In this document: one piece after another, positions 53,440 to 62,530 of the stretch | Numbering within the stretch: position 1 is the stretch's first letter | Layout of the letters: every line of letters begins with the position of its first letter | From: Eubacteriales bacterium | GTDB taxonomy: Bacteria > Bacillota > Clostridia > Lachnospirales > Lachnospiraceae | Assembly (NCBI GenBank): GCA_030524545.1 | Contig: JAUNGM010000004.1 | Span: 1-64,000, forward strand | Direction of reading: 5' to 3' | DNA length: 64,000 bases | Program-made: the position numbers and the translations under genes | Notes under the pieces: generated by a model | What the model was told of the DNA's origin: nothing | What the model saw: the letters and a program-made list of their open reading frames with translations, nothing else | Database searches by the model: none

Positions 53440-54410
53440 GCACCTGCCTTTCTTGCTTTTTTCTCAGCCTTTTTCAGTTTTTTCGCTTCATTATCGCCCA
53501 TGGAAACGAAGAGAACAAGACTGACTATCAATGTAACAGCAAACAGGATAACAGAAACGGCTGCCGCCTTTCCTACATCACTGTTGTACAAACGCATGAT
53601 GTACATTGCCATTGTAGTGGTCTTATCATCCGGTAGTCCGATCAATCCTGTTTCAGGCACGTTGAACAACGCCGGAATATCGTACATCTGCAGACCGCCG
53701 ATTGCGGAAGTTACAAGGGTATACAACATAATTGGTTTCAAAAGCGGCAAAGTAATATACTGGAATTTCTTAAATCCTGTCGCCCCGTCAATATCAGCCG
53801 CTTCAAAAAGACCGGGGTCAATACCAAGCACACCGGAAATCAGCAGAAGGGTCGTATTTCCGAACCACATCCACCACAGGATCGTTGAAATAAGTCCACG
53901 GCTTCCCGCTACGCTTGACATAAAATCGAAATTCTGGCTAATCACGCCCCAGTTACGAAGGGTCTGTGTGATCGGACCATACTGGGTAAATAAAGCTTTG
54001 AACAATACGGAAACGGATGCTGCAGTGATAATACTCGGGAGATAAACAATAACCTTTACTGCACCTGTTCCCTTGATCTTTACTTTCTGGTCAGTCAGCC
54101 ATACTGCCAGAAGAAGGGAGACCAGAATCTGTGGTACAAAGTTGCATCCCCACATTACCAATGTATTCTTCAGATAACTCAGTACATATGCACGCTCTCC
54201 TGCGGTGATACCAAGCACATTGGCAAAGTTTGCAAGCCCTGCAAATTCAATAAATTCTCTTCCGTTTCGTTTATAATACGACAATGTACTGTAATAAAAC
54301 GTATTAATCAACGGCCAAAGCTGAAACAACAGATACGTAATGAAAAAAGGCGCTATGAAAAAATATCCATATTTGCCGTAACTTACTTTCTTTTTCTTCT
54401 TTTTGCCCAT
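53436..54410 (-). CDS. Carbohydrate ABC transporter permease (MalF-like)
   Basis: 324 residues from MGKKKKKKVSYGKYGYFFIAP, with AGGAGG five bases upstream. Six membrane segments; EAA loop EAADIDGATGFKKFQYITLPLLKP (in part, about residues 220-240). A lysine-rich start is usual for these permeases. Partner of the MalG-like permease, with coupled translation. Confidence 0.93.
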   Translation of the reverse strand: MGKKKKKKVSYGKYGYFFIAPFFITYLLFQLWPLINTFYYSTLSYYKRNGREFIEFAGLANFANVLGITAGERAYVLSYLKNTLVMWGCNFVPQILVSLLLAVWLTDQKVKIKGTGAVKVIVYLPSIITAASVSVLFKALFTQYGPITQTLRNWGVISQNFDFMSSVAGSRGLISTILWWMWFGNTTLLLISGVLGIDPGLFEAADIDGATGFKKFQYITLPLLKPIMLYTLVTSAIGGLQMYDIPALFNVPETGLIGLPDDKTTTMAMYIMRLYNSDVGKAAAVSVILFAVTLIVSLVLFVSMGDNEAKKLKKAEKKARKAGA

Positions 54411-54500
54411 AACTGCCTCCTGTCTGCTCATTGCACTGTCTGCTGAATGCAACGTTTCAGCCAGACCGCTTTCAAATCACAGTTTCTAATACAACATATA

Positions 54501-54537
54501 ATGTGCTGCTCCTTCTTTGCCGGAAGAAGCAGCACAT
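54501..54537 (-). other. Intercistronic stem-loop after the sugar-binding protein gene
   Basis: ATGTGCTGCTTCTT-(6)-AAGAAGGAGCAGCACAT on the minus strand, about 44 bases after the binding-protein stop and without a T-run. It probably stabilises the upstream mRNA, favouring binding protein over permeases. Confidence 0.65.
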
Positions 54538-54580
54538 ATGAATTAGCTATACTACTATTGACTCTTCTCTGGTATAAAGA

Positions 54581-55936
54581 TTATTCTACACTCAGGTAAG
54601 AGAATGTATCATGGATAGAAGCTTTCAGATCTGCAATTGCGGTATCCAGATCTTTTTCGCCTGTTGCGTAAGCTTTTGTCTGAGTATCCAGAAGGGACAG
54701 GATCTGCTGATCTTCTGCTGTTACTGTAGAAGCATCAAGTCCGTCTGCCAGCGGCAGGAAGAATTCCATAAAGTTCTGTCCGGCATCTGCATACAGGAAT
54801 CCATTACCATCTGCGGAAGCGCCGCTTTCAATGATTGCGCTTACTGCTGCTGTGTTGTTTACATAGTCAGAGTTCAGAGCGTTGATTGCGGTCATGCCTT
54901 CTGTATCGCAGGTGAAGAATTTCATGATCTTAGCTGCAAGTTCGGTATCAGCACACTGTGCGGAAGCTGCAAGGCCTGTGCCGCCCCAGTAGCATTTATT
55001 CTGTGTAGGAACAAGGATGGTGTTGCCTTTCCATGTATCCTGTAAGCTCCAGTATACGAACCACGGGCATCCCATGTAAGCGATTGCTGCATTGGACTCT
55101 ACGCCGTCGCCGGTCATGTTAGCGGTCCAGTCAGTGCTCCACTGGTCTGTATTGTAGGTAAGGTCTCCATCGTACAGCTTCTTAGCTGTCTCAAGATATG
55201 TAGTGATGTTTTCATCCAATGTGATTACGTCGTTTTCATCATAGAATCCAACAGTTCTGGAACCTGTCAGGGAACGTTTGATTTCATCATAGCCGGAGAA
55301 CAGTTTACATTTTCCGCCGGAAGCTTCATTTACTTCTTCTGCTGTTGCAACGATGGTATCAAGATCTTTAAATTTCTCAGCCAAAGCTGCAGGATCTGTA
55401 GTTCCGAGGTATTTTTCTGCAAGGTCAGCACGAACAGCGTAGCATCCTGGTGTAGCCTGCCAGAACAGAGCTCTTACATTTCCGTCTACATCTGTACCAA
55501 GGTCAAGGTTGTACTGATACATATTTGCAGTATCCTCTTCTGTGATACCAAGATCAGCAACACTCATAACCCAATCAGAGTTATTTACATATTTCTGAAC
55601 GTAGTCAACTTCAAGGCCCATCATATCCGGATAAAGTTCGTTGGAAGAATCATCCAGTACAGGATCCAGTTTGCTCTGATAGTAGTCAGATCCGCCGGTG
55701 TTTACGAATACGATTCTCTCATAGTCTTCCGGATAAGCTTCTTTGAACGGTCCATCAAGGATTTTCTTAATATCGTCGTTCCATCCCCAAACTACGAATG
55801 CGTCTTCTGATGCTGCATCACCGGTAATGGTGTTTTCCGGAGTCTCTGCCTCTTCTGCGAAAACCGGAACTGCACAAACAGTCATACCTGCCAACATGGC
55901 TGCTGTTAAAACAGCACTAATCATTTTTTTCTTCAT
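54581..55936 (-). CDS. Extracellular sugar-binding protein of the ABC importer
   Basis: 451 residues from MKKKMISAVLTAAML, preceded by AAGGAGG. Signal peptide of about 27 residues ending VPVFAEEA, with no standard lipobox Cys at the cleavage site. The mature part (FVVWGWNDDIKKILDGPFKE) has the family 1 extracellular solute-binding fold. Sugar unknown; the divergent cellobiose phosphorylase and shared LacI regulator point to cellobiose or a related beta-glucoside. Confidence 0.92.
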   Translation of the reverse strand: MKKKMISAVLTAAMLAGMTVCAVPVFAEEAETPENTITGDAASEDAFVVWGWNDDIKKILDGPFKEAYPEDYERIVFVNTGGSDYYQSKLDPVLDDSSNELYPDMMGLEVDYVQKYVNNSDWVMSVADLGITEEDTANMYQYNLDLGTDVDGNVRALFWQATPGCYAVRADLAEKYLGTTDPAALAEKFKDLDTIVATAEEVNEASGGKCKLFSGYDEIKRSLTGSRTVGFYDENDVITLDENITTYLETAKKLYDGDLTYNTDQWSTDWTANMTGDGVESNAAIAYMGCPWFVYWSLQDTWKGNTILVPTQNKCYWGGTGLAASAQCADTELAAKIMKFFTCDTEGMTAINALNSDYVNNTAAVSAIIESGASADGNGFLYADAGQNFMEFFLPLADGLDASTVTAEDQQILSLLDTQTKAYATGEKDLDTAIADLKASIHDTFSYLSVE

Positions 55937-56010
55937 TGATGCTACCTCCTTAAATTTTGCTTTTTGCAAGTGCATTTATCTCATATTACAACCTCGTGTA
56001 ATAGAAATGC

Positions 56011-57027
56011 CTATTTTGGTTCGATTCGTCTTACGGAAGCGCCCTTAAATAAGATTCCGCTTACTGTAAACTTATCAATCAACGTGGTTTTGGGATTTTC
56101 AATCAAATCCACCAGTTTCTCTGCTGCAATTCTTCCGATAGCCGCCGTGTCCTGACAAATCGTCGTCAGCTTCGGCTCCAGAACTCTTGCAACGGTAATT
56201 CCGTCATATCCTGCAATGGAAATATCCTGCGGGATCCGAAGTCCCTTCTCACGGATTTCATTAATTCCTCCAAGAGCTGAGAAATCATCAGGATATAAAA
56301 TACATGTAGGCGGATTCTTCAAATTCAGAAGCTGTCCGGTTGCGATAGCAGCCGCATCAGCATCTCTATAAGGAATCGTGATCATGTACTCATCCGGAAT
56401 CTCCACTCCTTCTCTCTGGAGAGTTCTGTAAAATGTATTCAAACGGCTTCGTGTTACCGACGAATCTTCTCCATGAACGTAAGCAATCTTTCGGTGTCCC
56501 ATACTATATATATAGGAAACAAGTTCTTCCATTCCCTGGATATTATTCGATACGACAGCGATTCTTCCATCAAACACATGGTCAATAGTTACTACGGGGA
56601 TCTCTGACCTTACCAATTCCTGTACTTCTTCTGAGTAGAAGTTCACACAGGCGATCACTACTCCGTCCACGCCGCGGTAACGGCAGTGTTCATAATAGGT
56701 CATCTTCTGGCCGGAAATATTCCCGTTGGCAAACGTAATATCGTAGCCCTTCTCTTCTGCAGTGCTTTTAAAGCTCTCCAGTACATGATTAAAAAAATCA
56801 TGTGTCAGACCACTCATTGCTTCATCCATAAACAGCACTCCGAGATTGTGACTCCTCTTGGTCTTCAAAGCTCTGGCAGAGGAATTCGGCAGATACCCCA
56901 TTTCAGATGCTGTCTTTAATATGAAGTTTCTGGTCTCTTCGCCAATGTCCGAGTAGCCGTTTAAAGCTTTGCTGACGCTGGCTATGGAAACGTTGCATCT
57001 TTTGGCAATCTCTTTCATGGAAACCAT
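56011..57027 (-). CDS. LacI-family transcriptional repressor
   Basis: 338 residues: N-terminal helix-turn-helix with hinge (KEIAKRCNVSIASVSKALNG, residues 5-24) and periplasmic-binding-like sensor domain ending in VSGILFKGASVRRI. It is the first gene ahead of the binding protein (74-base gap) and divergent from cellobiose phosphorylase, so it very likely represses both units until the sugar arrives. Own promoter upstream. Confidence 0.93.
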   Translation of the reverse strand: MVSMKEIAKRCNVSIASVSKALNGYSDIGEETRNFILKTASEMGYLPNSSARALKTKRSHNLGVLFMDEAMSGLTHDFFNHVLESFKSTAEEKGYDITFANGNISGQKMTYYEHCRYRGVDGVVIACVNFYSEEVQELVRSEIPVVTIDHVFDGRIAVVSNNIQGMEELVSYIYSMGHRKIAYVHGEDSSVTRSRLNTFYRTLQREGVEIPDEYMITIPYRDADAAAIATGQLLNLKNPPTCILYPDDFSALGGINEIREKGLRIPQDISIAGYDGITVARVLEPKLTTICQDTAAIGRIAAEKLVDLIENPKTTLIDKFTVSGILFKGASVRRIEPK

Positions 57028-57059
57028 AAGCCCGCCTCACTCTTTCTTTGTTTTTTCCT

Positions 57060-57107
57060 AAATCGTTTTCGTGATTTTATTCTATTCTCTTTCGCACAAA
57101 AAATCAA
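57060..57107 (-). promoter_or_regulatory. LacI gene promoter with candidate operator
   Basis: Minus strand TTGATT (57102-57107), 17 bases, TAGAAT (57079-57084). AAATCGTTTTCGTGATTT (57060-57077), an AAATC...GATTT dyad, lies over the start region and may be an autoregulatory operator. Confidence 0.6.
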
Positions 57108-57219
57108 GTGCTTTTTTTATTTTTTTGTGCGTTTTGGATATTTTGGCTTTATTGTACAAAACGGTTCTTTCGATTTTTTCTATTTTCACCATGTTTTTTA
57201 GCGATTTCAGCATCTTTTA

Positions 57220-57241
57220 ACGAAAATTTTCGTAAACGAAT
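57220..57241. promoter_or_regulatory. Candidate LacI-type operators in the divergent region
   Basis: ACGAAAATTTTCGT (57220-57233) is a perfect palindrome and overlaps TTTTCGTAAACGAA. Similar TTCGTTTTCGT-like words recur at about 57460. The 564-base region from 57028 to 57591 is very AT-rich and holds no gene; these dyads and the two promoters are all I can assign. Confidence 0.45.
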
Positions 57242-57378
57242 CTAAACAATTTTCGCTTTTCATTTTCGTAATACGGGTATTCAGCACCTTTTCATCCATA
57301 TTCTCAGTGTAATTCCTTGCAGATTGAATTTGTTCCGCATTGATCTCCTTATTTTTTTCCCTATATTAAGAAATTATA

Positions 57379-57407
57379 TTGATTTTTTTCTTATTTTCGG
57401 CTATACT
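57379..57407 (+). promoter_or_regulatory. Candidate promoter of cellobiose phosphorylase
   Basis: TTGATT (57379-57384), 17 bases, TATACT (57402-57407). It would leave a leader of about 178 bases. Confidence 0.55.
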
Positions 57408-57540
57408 ATGACCAAGCATATGCATTGTTTCCCTGCTTTTTCTATGTTTTATCTTAACTCATTCGTTTTCGTATTTAAATTTTCTGTATTTTCCTAAATC
57501 ATACCTTATCATGCCACAAACATCAGCGCAGAAAAAGCGC

Positions 57541-57561
57541 AAAACGATAGTTCATCGTTTT
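57541..57561. promoter_or_regulatory. Palindromic operator candidate ahead of cellobiose phosphorylase
   Basis: AAAACGAT-AGTTC-ATCGTTTT, a perfect eight-base inverted repeat 30 bases before the ATG. It shares the ATCGTTTT half-site with the dyad at the LacI promoter, so both may bind the same repressor. Confidence 0.55.
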
Positions 57562-57591
57562 TTACTATAAAATAACTCAGGAGGTTTCATT

Positions 57592-60027
57592 ATGAACTTC
57601 GGTCATTTTGATGATGCAGCAAAAGAATATGTGATCACCACCCCTAATACCCCGCTTCCATGGATCAATTATCTGGGAAGCCAGGATTTCTTTACTTTGA
57701 TTTCCAACACCTGCGGCGGATACAGCTTCTATAAGGATGCCAAGCTCCTCCGTATCACAAGATACCGCTATAACTCCCTTCCGCTGGACTCCAACGGAAA
57801 GTATTACTACATCAATGACAACGGCACGATCTGGAATCCGGGAACCATGCCTTCCCAGACTCCGGTAGATTCCTATGAATGCCGACACGGCCTGGGTTAC
57901 AGCCGTTTCTGTTCCTCTAAAAACGGCCTTAGCGCCAACCTGCTGGCTTTTGTACCGGTAGATGCTACCTGCGAAATCAACCACTTAAAATTGAAAAATA
58001 ACTCTGACGAAGAAAAAAGCATTTCTCTTTTCTCCTATGTAGAGTTTTGTCTTTGGAATGCAGTAGATGATATGAACAATTTCCAGCGTAACTTAAGTAT
58101 CGGTGAAGTGGAAATTGAAGGAAGTACGATTTATCACAAAACCGAATACCGTGAACGCCGGAAGCATTACAGCTTCTTTAGTGTCAATTCACCTGTTGAC
58201 GGCTATGACACCAGCCGTGATATTTTCCTTGGCTATAACAACAGCAATGCTTTCCCGGATGCTGTAAAAGAAAAGAAATGCCGCGGTTCCGTTGCCAGCG
58301 GCTGGTATCCCATTGCCAGTCATCAGATCAATATCACTCTGGCTCCGGGCGAAGAAAAAGACTTTGTCTTCATTCTTGGCTACTGCGAAAATCCGGAAGA
58401 CCGGAAATGGGAAGCTCCCGGTGTGATCCGCAAGGATGGCGCCCACGAGCTGCTGAATCGTTTCGCTACATCCCGTCAGGTGGAGGACGCTTTTGCCCGG
58501 TTGAATGACTACTGGAACAGCCTGCTTTCCAAATATGTCGTTAAGAGTAATGATGAGCATATCAACCGTATGGCAAATATCTGGAATCAATACCAGTGTA
58601 TGGTCACCTTCAACATGTCGCGCTCCGCTTCCTATTACGAATCCGGTACGGGCCGCGGAATGGGCTTCCGGGATTCCTGCCAGGATCTCCTTGGTTTCGT
58701 ACATCTGATTCCGGAACGCGCCAAAGAACGTATCCTGGATATTGCTGCTACTCAGTTTGAGGACGGCAGCGCTTATCATCAGTACCAGCCTCTGACCAAA
58801 AAAGGAAATCTGGACATCGGAAGCGGATTTAATGATGATCCGCTCTGGCTCATCGCTGCTGTTGCTGCTTATTTGAAAGAAACCGGAGATTTCTCCATTC
58901 TGGATGAAATTGTTCCGTTTGATAATCAGGAAGACAAGGCAAAACCTCTGTTTGAACATTTGTACCGATCCTTCCATTATATCTGCACACATCTCGGTCC
59001 GCACAAGCTGCCGCTGATTGGTCGTGCAGACTGGAATGACTGCCTGAACCTCAACTGTTTCTCCAAAGAACCGGGTGAAGCTTTCCAGACTACCGGCCCT
59101 TCCGAAGGCCCTGTTGCGGAATCCGTATTTATTGCCGGCATGTTTGTAAAATACGGCAAAGAGTTTGCGGAAATCTGCCATCATATCGGCAAGGCTGATC
59201 TTGAAAAAGAAGCCCTCGATGCCGTAGCGGAAATGTATCAGTCCGTTCTGGATGCAGGCTGGGACGGCGAATGGTTTGTCCGTGCTTATGATGCAGAGTC
59301 TAAGAAAGTCGGTTCCAGGGAATGCAGGGAAGGACAGATTTACATTGAGCCGCAGGGATTCTGCGTTATGGCCGGAATCGGCGTAAAAGAAGGGCTTGCA
59401 GAAAAAGCTCTCGATTCCGTAAAAGAACGCCTGGATACCAAATACGGCATCATGATCCTTCAGCCGGCCTATACAGAGTATTATCTGAATCTTGGAGAAA
59501 TTTCCTCTTACCCTCCGGGATATAAAGAAAATGCCGGTATTTTCTGCCATAACAATCCATGGGTTTCCATTGCGGAAACGACGATCGGACGCGGTGACAG
59601 GGCATTTGAAATTTATAAAAAGACCTGTCCGTCCTATATTGAAAATATCAGTGAAATCCATAGGACAGAACCATATGTTTATTCCCAGATGATCGCCGGT
59701 GCGGATGCATTCTATCACGGCGAAGCAAAAAACAGCTGGCTGACCGGTACTGCTGCATGGACATTTGTAAATGTTTCACAGGCAATCCTGGGTGTACAGC
59801 CGGATTATGACGGACTGAAGATCGATCCTTGTGTACCGTCAGAGTTTGGGGATTTTGAACTGATCCGTAAGTTCCGCGGAGCCACCTATTTTATTGATGT
59901 GAAGAAGCCGGACGGTGTTCAGAAAGGTGTCTCAAAGATTTGTGTAGATGGCAAAGAAATGAACGGTAATCTGATTCCGTTGGAAAATGGAAAAACAGAA
60001 TATCATGTAACTGTTTATATGGAATAA
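57592..60027 (+). CDS. Cellobiose phosphorylase (GH94)
   Basis: Phosphorolyses cellobiose to glucose 1-phosphate and glucose in the cytosol. 811 residues, the same length class as clostridial cellobiose phosphorylases and shorter than cellodextrin phosphorylases. N-terminal beta-sandwich (to about 280), helical linker, (alpha/alpha)6 barrel with the general-acid Asp in [12 protein letters not shown] (about residue 483), and C-terminal beta domain. ATG after AGGAGG. Divergent from the LacI-importer unit; imported disaccharide would be its substrate. Other GH94 specificities (e.g. laminaribiose) cannot be excluded but fit less well. Confidence 0.92.
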   Translation: MNFGHFDDAAKEYVITTPNTPLPWINYLGSQDFFTLISNTCGGYSFYKDAKLLRITRYRYNSLPLDSNGKYYYINDNGTIWNPGTMPSQTPVDSYECRHGLGYSRFCSSKNGLSANLLAFVPVDATCEINHLKLKNNSDEEKSISLFSYVEFCLWNAVDDMNNFQRNLSIGEVEIEGSTIYHKTEYRERRKHYSFFSVNSPVDGYDTSRDIFLGYNNSNAFPDAVKEKKCRGSVASGWYPIASHQINITLAPGEEKDFVFILGYCENPEDRKWEAPGVIRKDGAHELLNRFATSRQVEDAFARLNDYWNSLLSKYVVKSNDEHINRMANIWNQYQCMVTFNMSRSASYYESGTGRGMGFRDSCQDLLGFVHLIPERAKERILDIAATQFEDGSAYHQYQPLTKKGNLDIGSGFNDDPLWLIAAVAAYLKETGDFSILDEIVPFDNQEDKAKPLFEHLYRSFHYICTHLGPHKLPLIGRADWNDCLNLNCFSKEPGEAFQTTGPSEGPVAESVFIAGMFVKYGKEFAEICHHIGKADLEKEALDAVAEMYQSVLDAGWDGEWFVRAYDAESKKVGSRECREGQIYIEPQGFCVMAGIGVKEGLAEKALDSVKERLDTKYGIMILQPAYTEYYLNLGEISSYPPGYKENAGIFCHNNPWVSIAETTIGRGDRAFEIYKKTCPSYIENISEIHRTEPYVYSQMIAGADAFYHGEAKNSWLTGTAAWTFVNVSQAILGVQPDYDGLKIDPCVPSEFGDFELIRKFRGATYFIDVKKPDGVQKGVSKICVDGKEMNGNLIPLENGKTEYHVTVYME

Positions 60028-60037
60028 ATTCTATTTT

Positions 60038-60074
60038 AAAATCCGGTCATTCCAGATGGAATGGCCGGATTTTT
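60038..60074 (+). terminator. Terminator of cellobiose phosphorylase
   Basis: AAATCCGGTCATTCC-AGAT-GGAATGGCCGGATTTTT, just past the stop; also usable on the minus strand for the converging MATE gene. Confidence 0.85.
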
Positions 60075-60103
60075 CAGAGCTGCCGGGCATACGATTCGTG
60101 TCC

Positions 60104-61483
60104 TTAACGTGTACCTGTAAATTGCATTGGTGATATCTCGTTTTTGTAGAGGTATCGCAAAAACAGGGCACATACCAGGGCAGAGACCACTTCTGCTATG
60201 GGGAAGGACCACCAAATCGCAGTAAGACCTCCCAGTCTGGAAAGAATATAGGCAGACGGAAGAAGGACGAACAACTGTCTCAGCACGGATACGATCAGAC
60301 TTAAAACACCATGGCCCAGAGCCTGGAAGGAAGACGAACACACAATACTGAATCCGGCCAGAAGGAAATGGACGCTGATAATCCTCAGAGCAGGAGTACC
60401 AATCTCCAGCATAGTATCGGAGGCGTTGAATATTCTAAGCAGCAATCCCGGAAGTATCTGAAAAGCAGCCAAACCCAGGAGCATAATGCATACTGCATAG
60501 GTAATGGCAAGACGTATGGTTTTCATGATCCGATCCGGCTTCCGGGCACCATAATTATAGGCAACGATGGGAACCATTCCGTTATTCATGCCGAAAATCG
60601 GCATAAATACAAAGCTCTGGAGCTTAAAATATACTCCAAATACTGCAGTTGCCGTAGAGGTAAAAGCCATCAGGATCTTATTCATTCCAAAAGTCATGAT
60701 AGAACTGATAGACATCATAATGATAGATGGGATGCCTACGCTGTAAATATTTTTCACCACAGATGCGGATAAACGGTATTTTCTCGGTGCAATGGTCAGT
60801 TCGGTATTTTTATGTTTGTTGAACCAGAACCCGAGAAGCGACGCGATAATCTGCCCGGTCACTGTTGCAAGTGCAGCTCCCGCCACCTCCAGCCGCGGAA
60901 AACCAAACAGGCCGAAAATCATGATCGGATCCAGAATAATGTTGATGACCGCACCCAGTGACTGCGTGAACATCGTATAGATCGTCTTGCCTGTGGACTG
61001 AAGAAGGCGTTCTGTTACAAACTGGAAAAACAATCCAAATGACATCATTCCGCAAATGCGGATATAAGCGGTTCCGTACTTCAGGATCTCCGGATCACTT
61101 GTCTGTACAGAAAAAAATGCGCCGCCAAAACATCCTGTCAACAGGGCAAATGCCAAAAAGCTGAACAATGACAGATAAATACCATTATTGGCAGCCCGAT
61201 TGGCATATTCCGTATTCTTTTCCCCCAGTGACCTGGATACCAGAGCATTGAGGCCGACGCCTGTTCCGGAACCAACCGCAATCATCAGATTCTGCACAGG
61301 AAAGGCCAGGGATACTGCTGTCAGCGCATTTTCGTTCAGCTGCGCCACGAACATGCTGTCAACAATATTATACATTGCCTGCACCAGCATGGAAATCATC
61401 ATGGGAACCGACATACTGATCAGCAGCCTGTTCACAGACATAACCCCCATTTTGTTTTCTTTCAAAGATGTACTTTCTTCCAC
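60104..61483 (-). CDS. MATE-family multidrug/toxin exporter
   Basis: 459 residues, twelve membrane segments in two bundles. The family start is MSVNRLLISMSVPMMISMLVQAMYNIVDSMFV (in part), then GSGTGVGLNALVSRSLGEKN; MepA/DinF-like sodium or proton antiporter. Start is a GTG with GGGGGA six bases upstream. Substrate unknown. Not linked to the cellobiose unit except by convergence. Confidence 0.92.
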   Translation of the reverse strand: MEESTSLKENKMGVMSVNRLLISMSVPMMISMLVQAMYNIVDSMFVAQLNENALTAVSLAFPVQNLMIAVGSGTGVGLNALVSRSLGEKNTEYANRAANNGIYLSLFSFLAFALLTGCFGGAFFSVQTSDPEILKYGTAYIRICGMMSFGLFFQFVTERLLQSTGKTIYTMFTQSLGAVINIILDPIMIFGLFGFPRLEVAGAALATVTGQIIASLLGFWFNKHKNTELTIAPRKYRLSASVVKNIYSVGIPSIIMMSISSIMTFGMNKILMAFTSTATAVFGVYFKLQSFVFMPIFGMNNGMVPIVAYNYGARKPDRIMKTIRLAITYAVCIMLLGLAAFQILPGLLLRIFNASDTMLEIGTPALRIISVHFLLAGFSIVCSSSFQALGHGVLSLIVSVLRQLFVLLPSAYILSRLGGLTAIWWSFPIAEVVSALVCALFLRYLYKNEISPMQFTGTR

Positions 61484-61527
61484 AAAAATCCCCCACTTCT
61501 TACAAAATAGAATATATGCTGCGCTCT

Positions 61528-61556
61528 ATTTTAACGAAGTATTGTATATCTGTCAA
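61528..61556 (-). promoter_or_regulatory. Promoter of the MATE gene
   Basis: TTGACA (61551-61556), 17 bases, TAAAAT (61528-61533) on the minus strand. Confidence 0.7.
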
Positions 61557-61606
61557 TGTCATTTTCCCAGTCGGGAACTCAAGGCCTGTAGTTCCCGGCC
61601 TCCTTT

Positions 61607-61756
61607 TTATTTATGCAATTTTTTCTCCTGCTGTATTTTTAATCTCTTTTTCTGCCGTTTTGCCTCCCGGACAGCATTTCGCTCTCTCTGCAGGCTTTCG
61701 AATCGTTCCATTTCTTCCGGTGTTGCATCCCTGATTTCCCCAATAATCTCAATCAT
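61607..61756 (-). CDS. Small basic protein, unknown function
   Basis: 49 residues from MIEIIGEIRDATPEEMERFE, with AGGAGAG nine bases before the ATG; a longer frame adds 34 residues over likely promoter sequence. One predicted helix throughout, ending in a Lys/Arg-rich tail (KRQKKRLKIQQEKKLHK). No membrane segment. It could bind nucleic acid or ribosomes, but nothing supports a specific role. Confidence 0.55.
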   Translation of the reverse strand: MIEIIGEIRDATPEEMERFESLQRERNAVREAKRQKKRLKIQQEKKLHK

Positions 61757-61915
61757 CAGTCTCTCTCCTTCATCAATATTTGTGTTTCTATAATATATGA
61801 CACGCCAAAATAGTAAAGTATACCGTAGTAATTCAAAAAAATTTCCAAATATTTCCAATTATTACCATATTTCGACTTATTGCTGCATGTTATAATCAAA
61901 CAGGGGTGAAAATGC

Positions 61916-62404
61916 TTGAGTCAGTTGAATTCAGATTTCCACAAATACTATTTCGATAATTGGCAATTTGTCTATTATGCAGCCCTGAAAATCCTCAAAA
62001 ACCGGGAGGCTGCAGAAGATGTGGCAAATGATGTTTTTATGTCTCTCTATGAGTATATGCTGATCAACCGTCCTCCAATAAGGAAAATCCGCCCATTTTT
62101 GGCTGTTTCTGTCAAAAGAAGGGCATATAATTATATCAGGGACAATCACCGGATTTTTCCCATTGATACAGTTTTTACAGAAAATGCTTCTCCCGGGATT
62201 GCAGATGCAGAAAACAGGCTCTTTACCGGAAATATGCTGGAATCCTTATACAGGCAAAACGAAAAGTGGTTTGATATCGTCGAAAAATATTATCTGCTTG
62301 AGTTGAGTATCAAGGAGATTGCCAAAGAATACGGCTGTTCTGAACAGGCCATCCGCAACATGCTTCAGAGAGCCAAAGATTTTCTCAGAAAAAAATATCC
62401 GTAA
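61916..62404 (+). CDS. ECF-like sigma-70 family RNA polymerase sigma factor
   Basis: 162 residues. Region 2 (FVYYAALKILKNREAAEDVANDVFMSLYEYM, in part, about residues 17-47) and region 4 helix-turn-helix (LSIKEIAKEYGCSEQAIRNMLQRAK, in part, about 130-155) are clear. Start is TTG: AGGGGTG lies seven bases upstream, and the nearby ATG at 61912 is out of frame. A TGT-TATAAT extended -10 (61889-61896) precedes it. No anti-sigma gene follows; the next gene is on the opposite strand. Regulon unknown. Confidence 0.88.
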   Translation: MSQLNSDFHKYYFDNWQFVYYAALKILKNREAAEDVANDVFMSLYEYMLINRPPIRKIRPFLAVSVKRRAYNYIRDNHRIFPIDTVFTENASPGIADAENRLFTGNMLESLYRQNEKWFDIVEKYYLLELSIKEIAKEYGCSEQAIRNMLQRAKDFLRKKYP

Positions 62405-62420
62405 CGCCAAAAAGCCGATT

Positions 62421-62460
62421 AAAAATGGCTGGAAGCAGTGTTGTCTGCTTTCAGCCATTT
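62421..62460 (+). terminator. Hairpin terminator after the sigma factor
   Basis: AAATGGCTG.AAGCAG-(6)-CTGCTT.CAGCCATTT, about 20 bases past the stop; weak T-run. Confidence 0.65.
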
Positions 62461-62530
62461 CAATACCTCAATCAATTTATTGTAATATTTTTTATACCAG
62501 TATTTCCAGGAGCCTTGTCTTCCATCTTAC

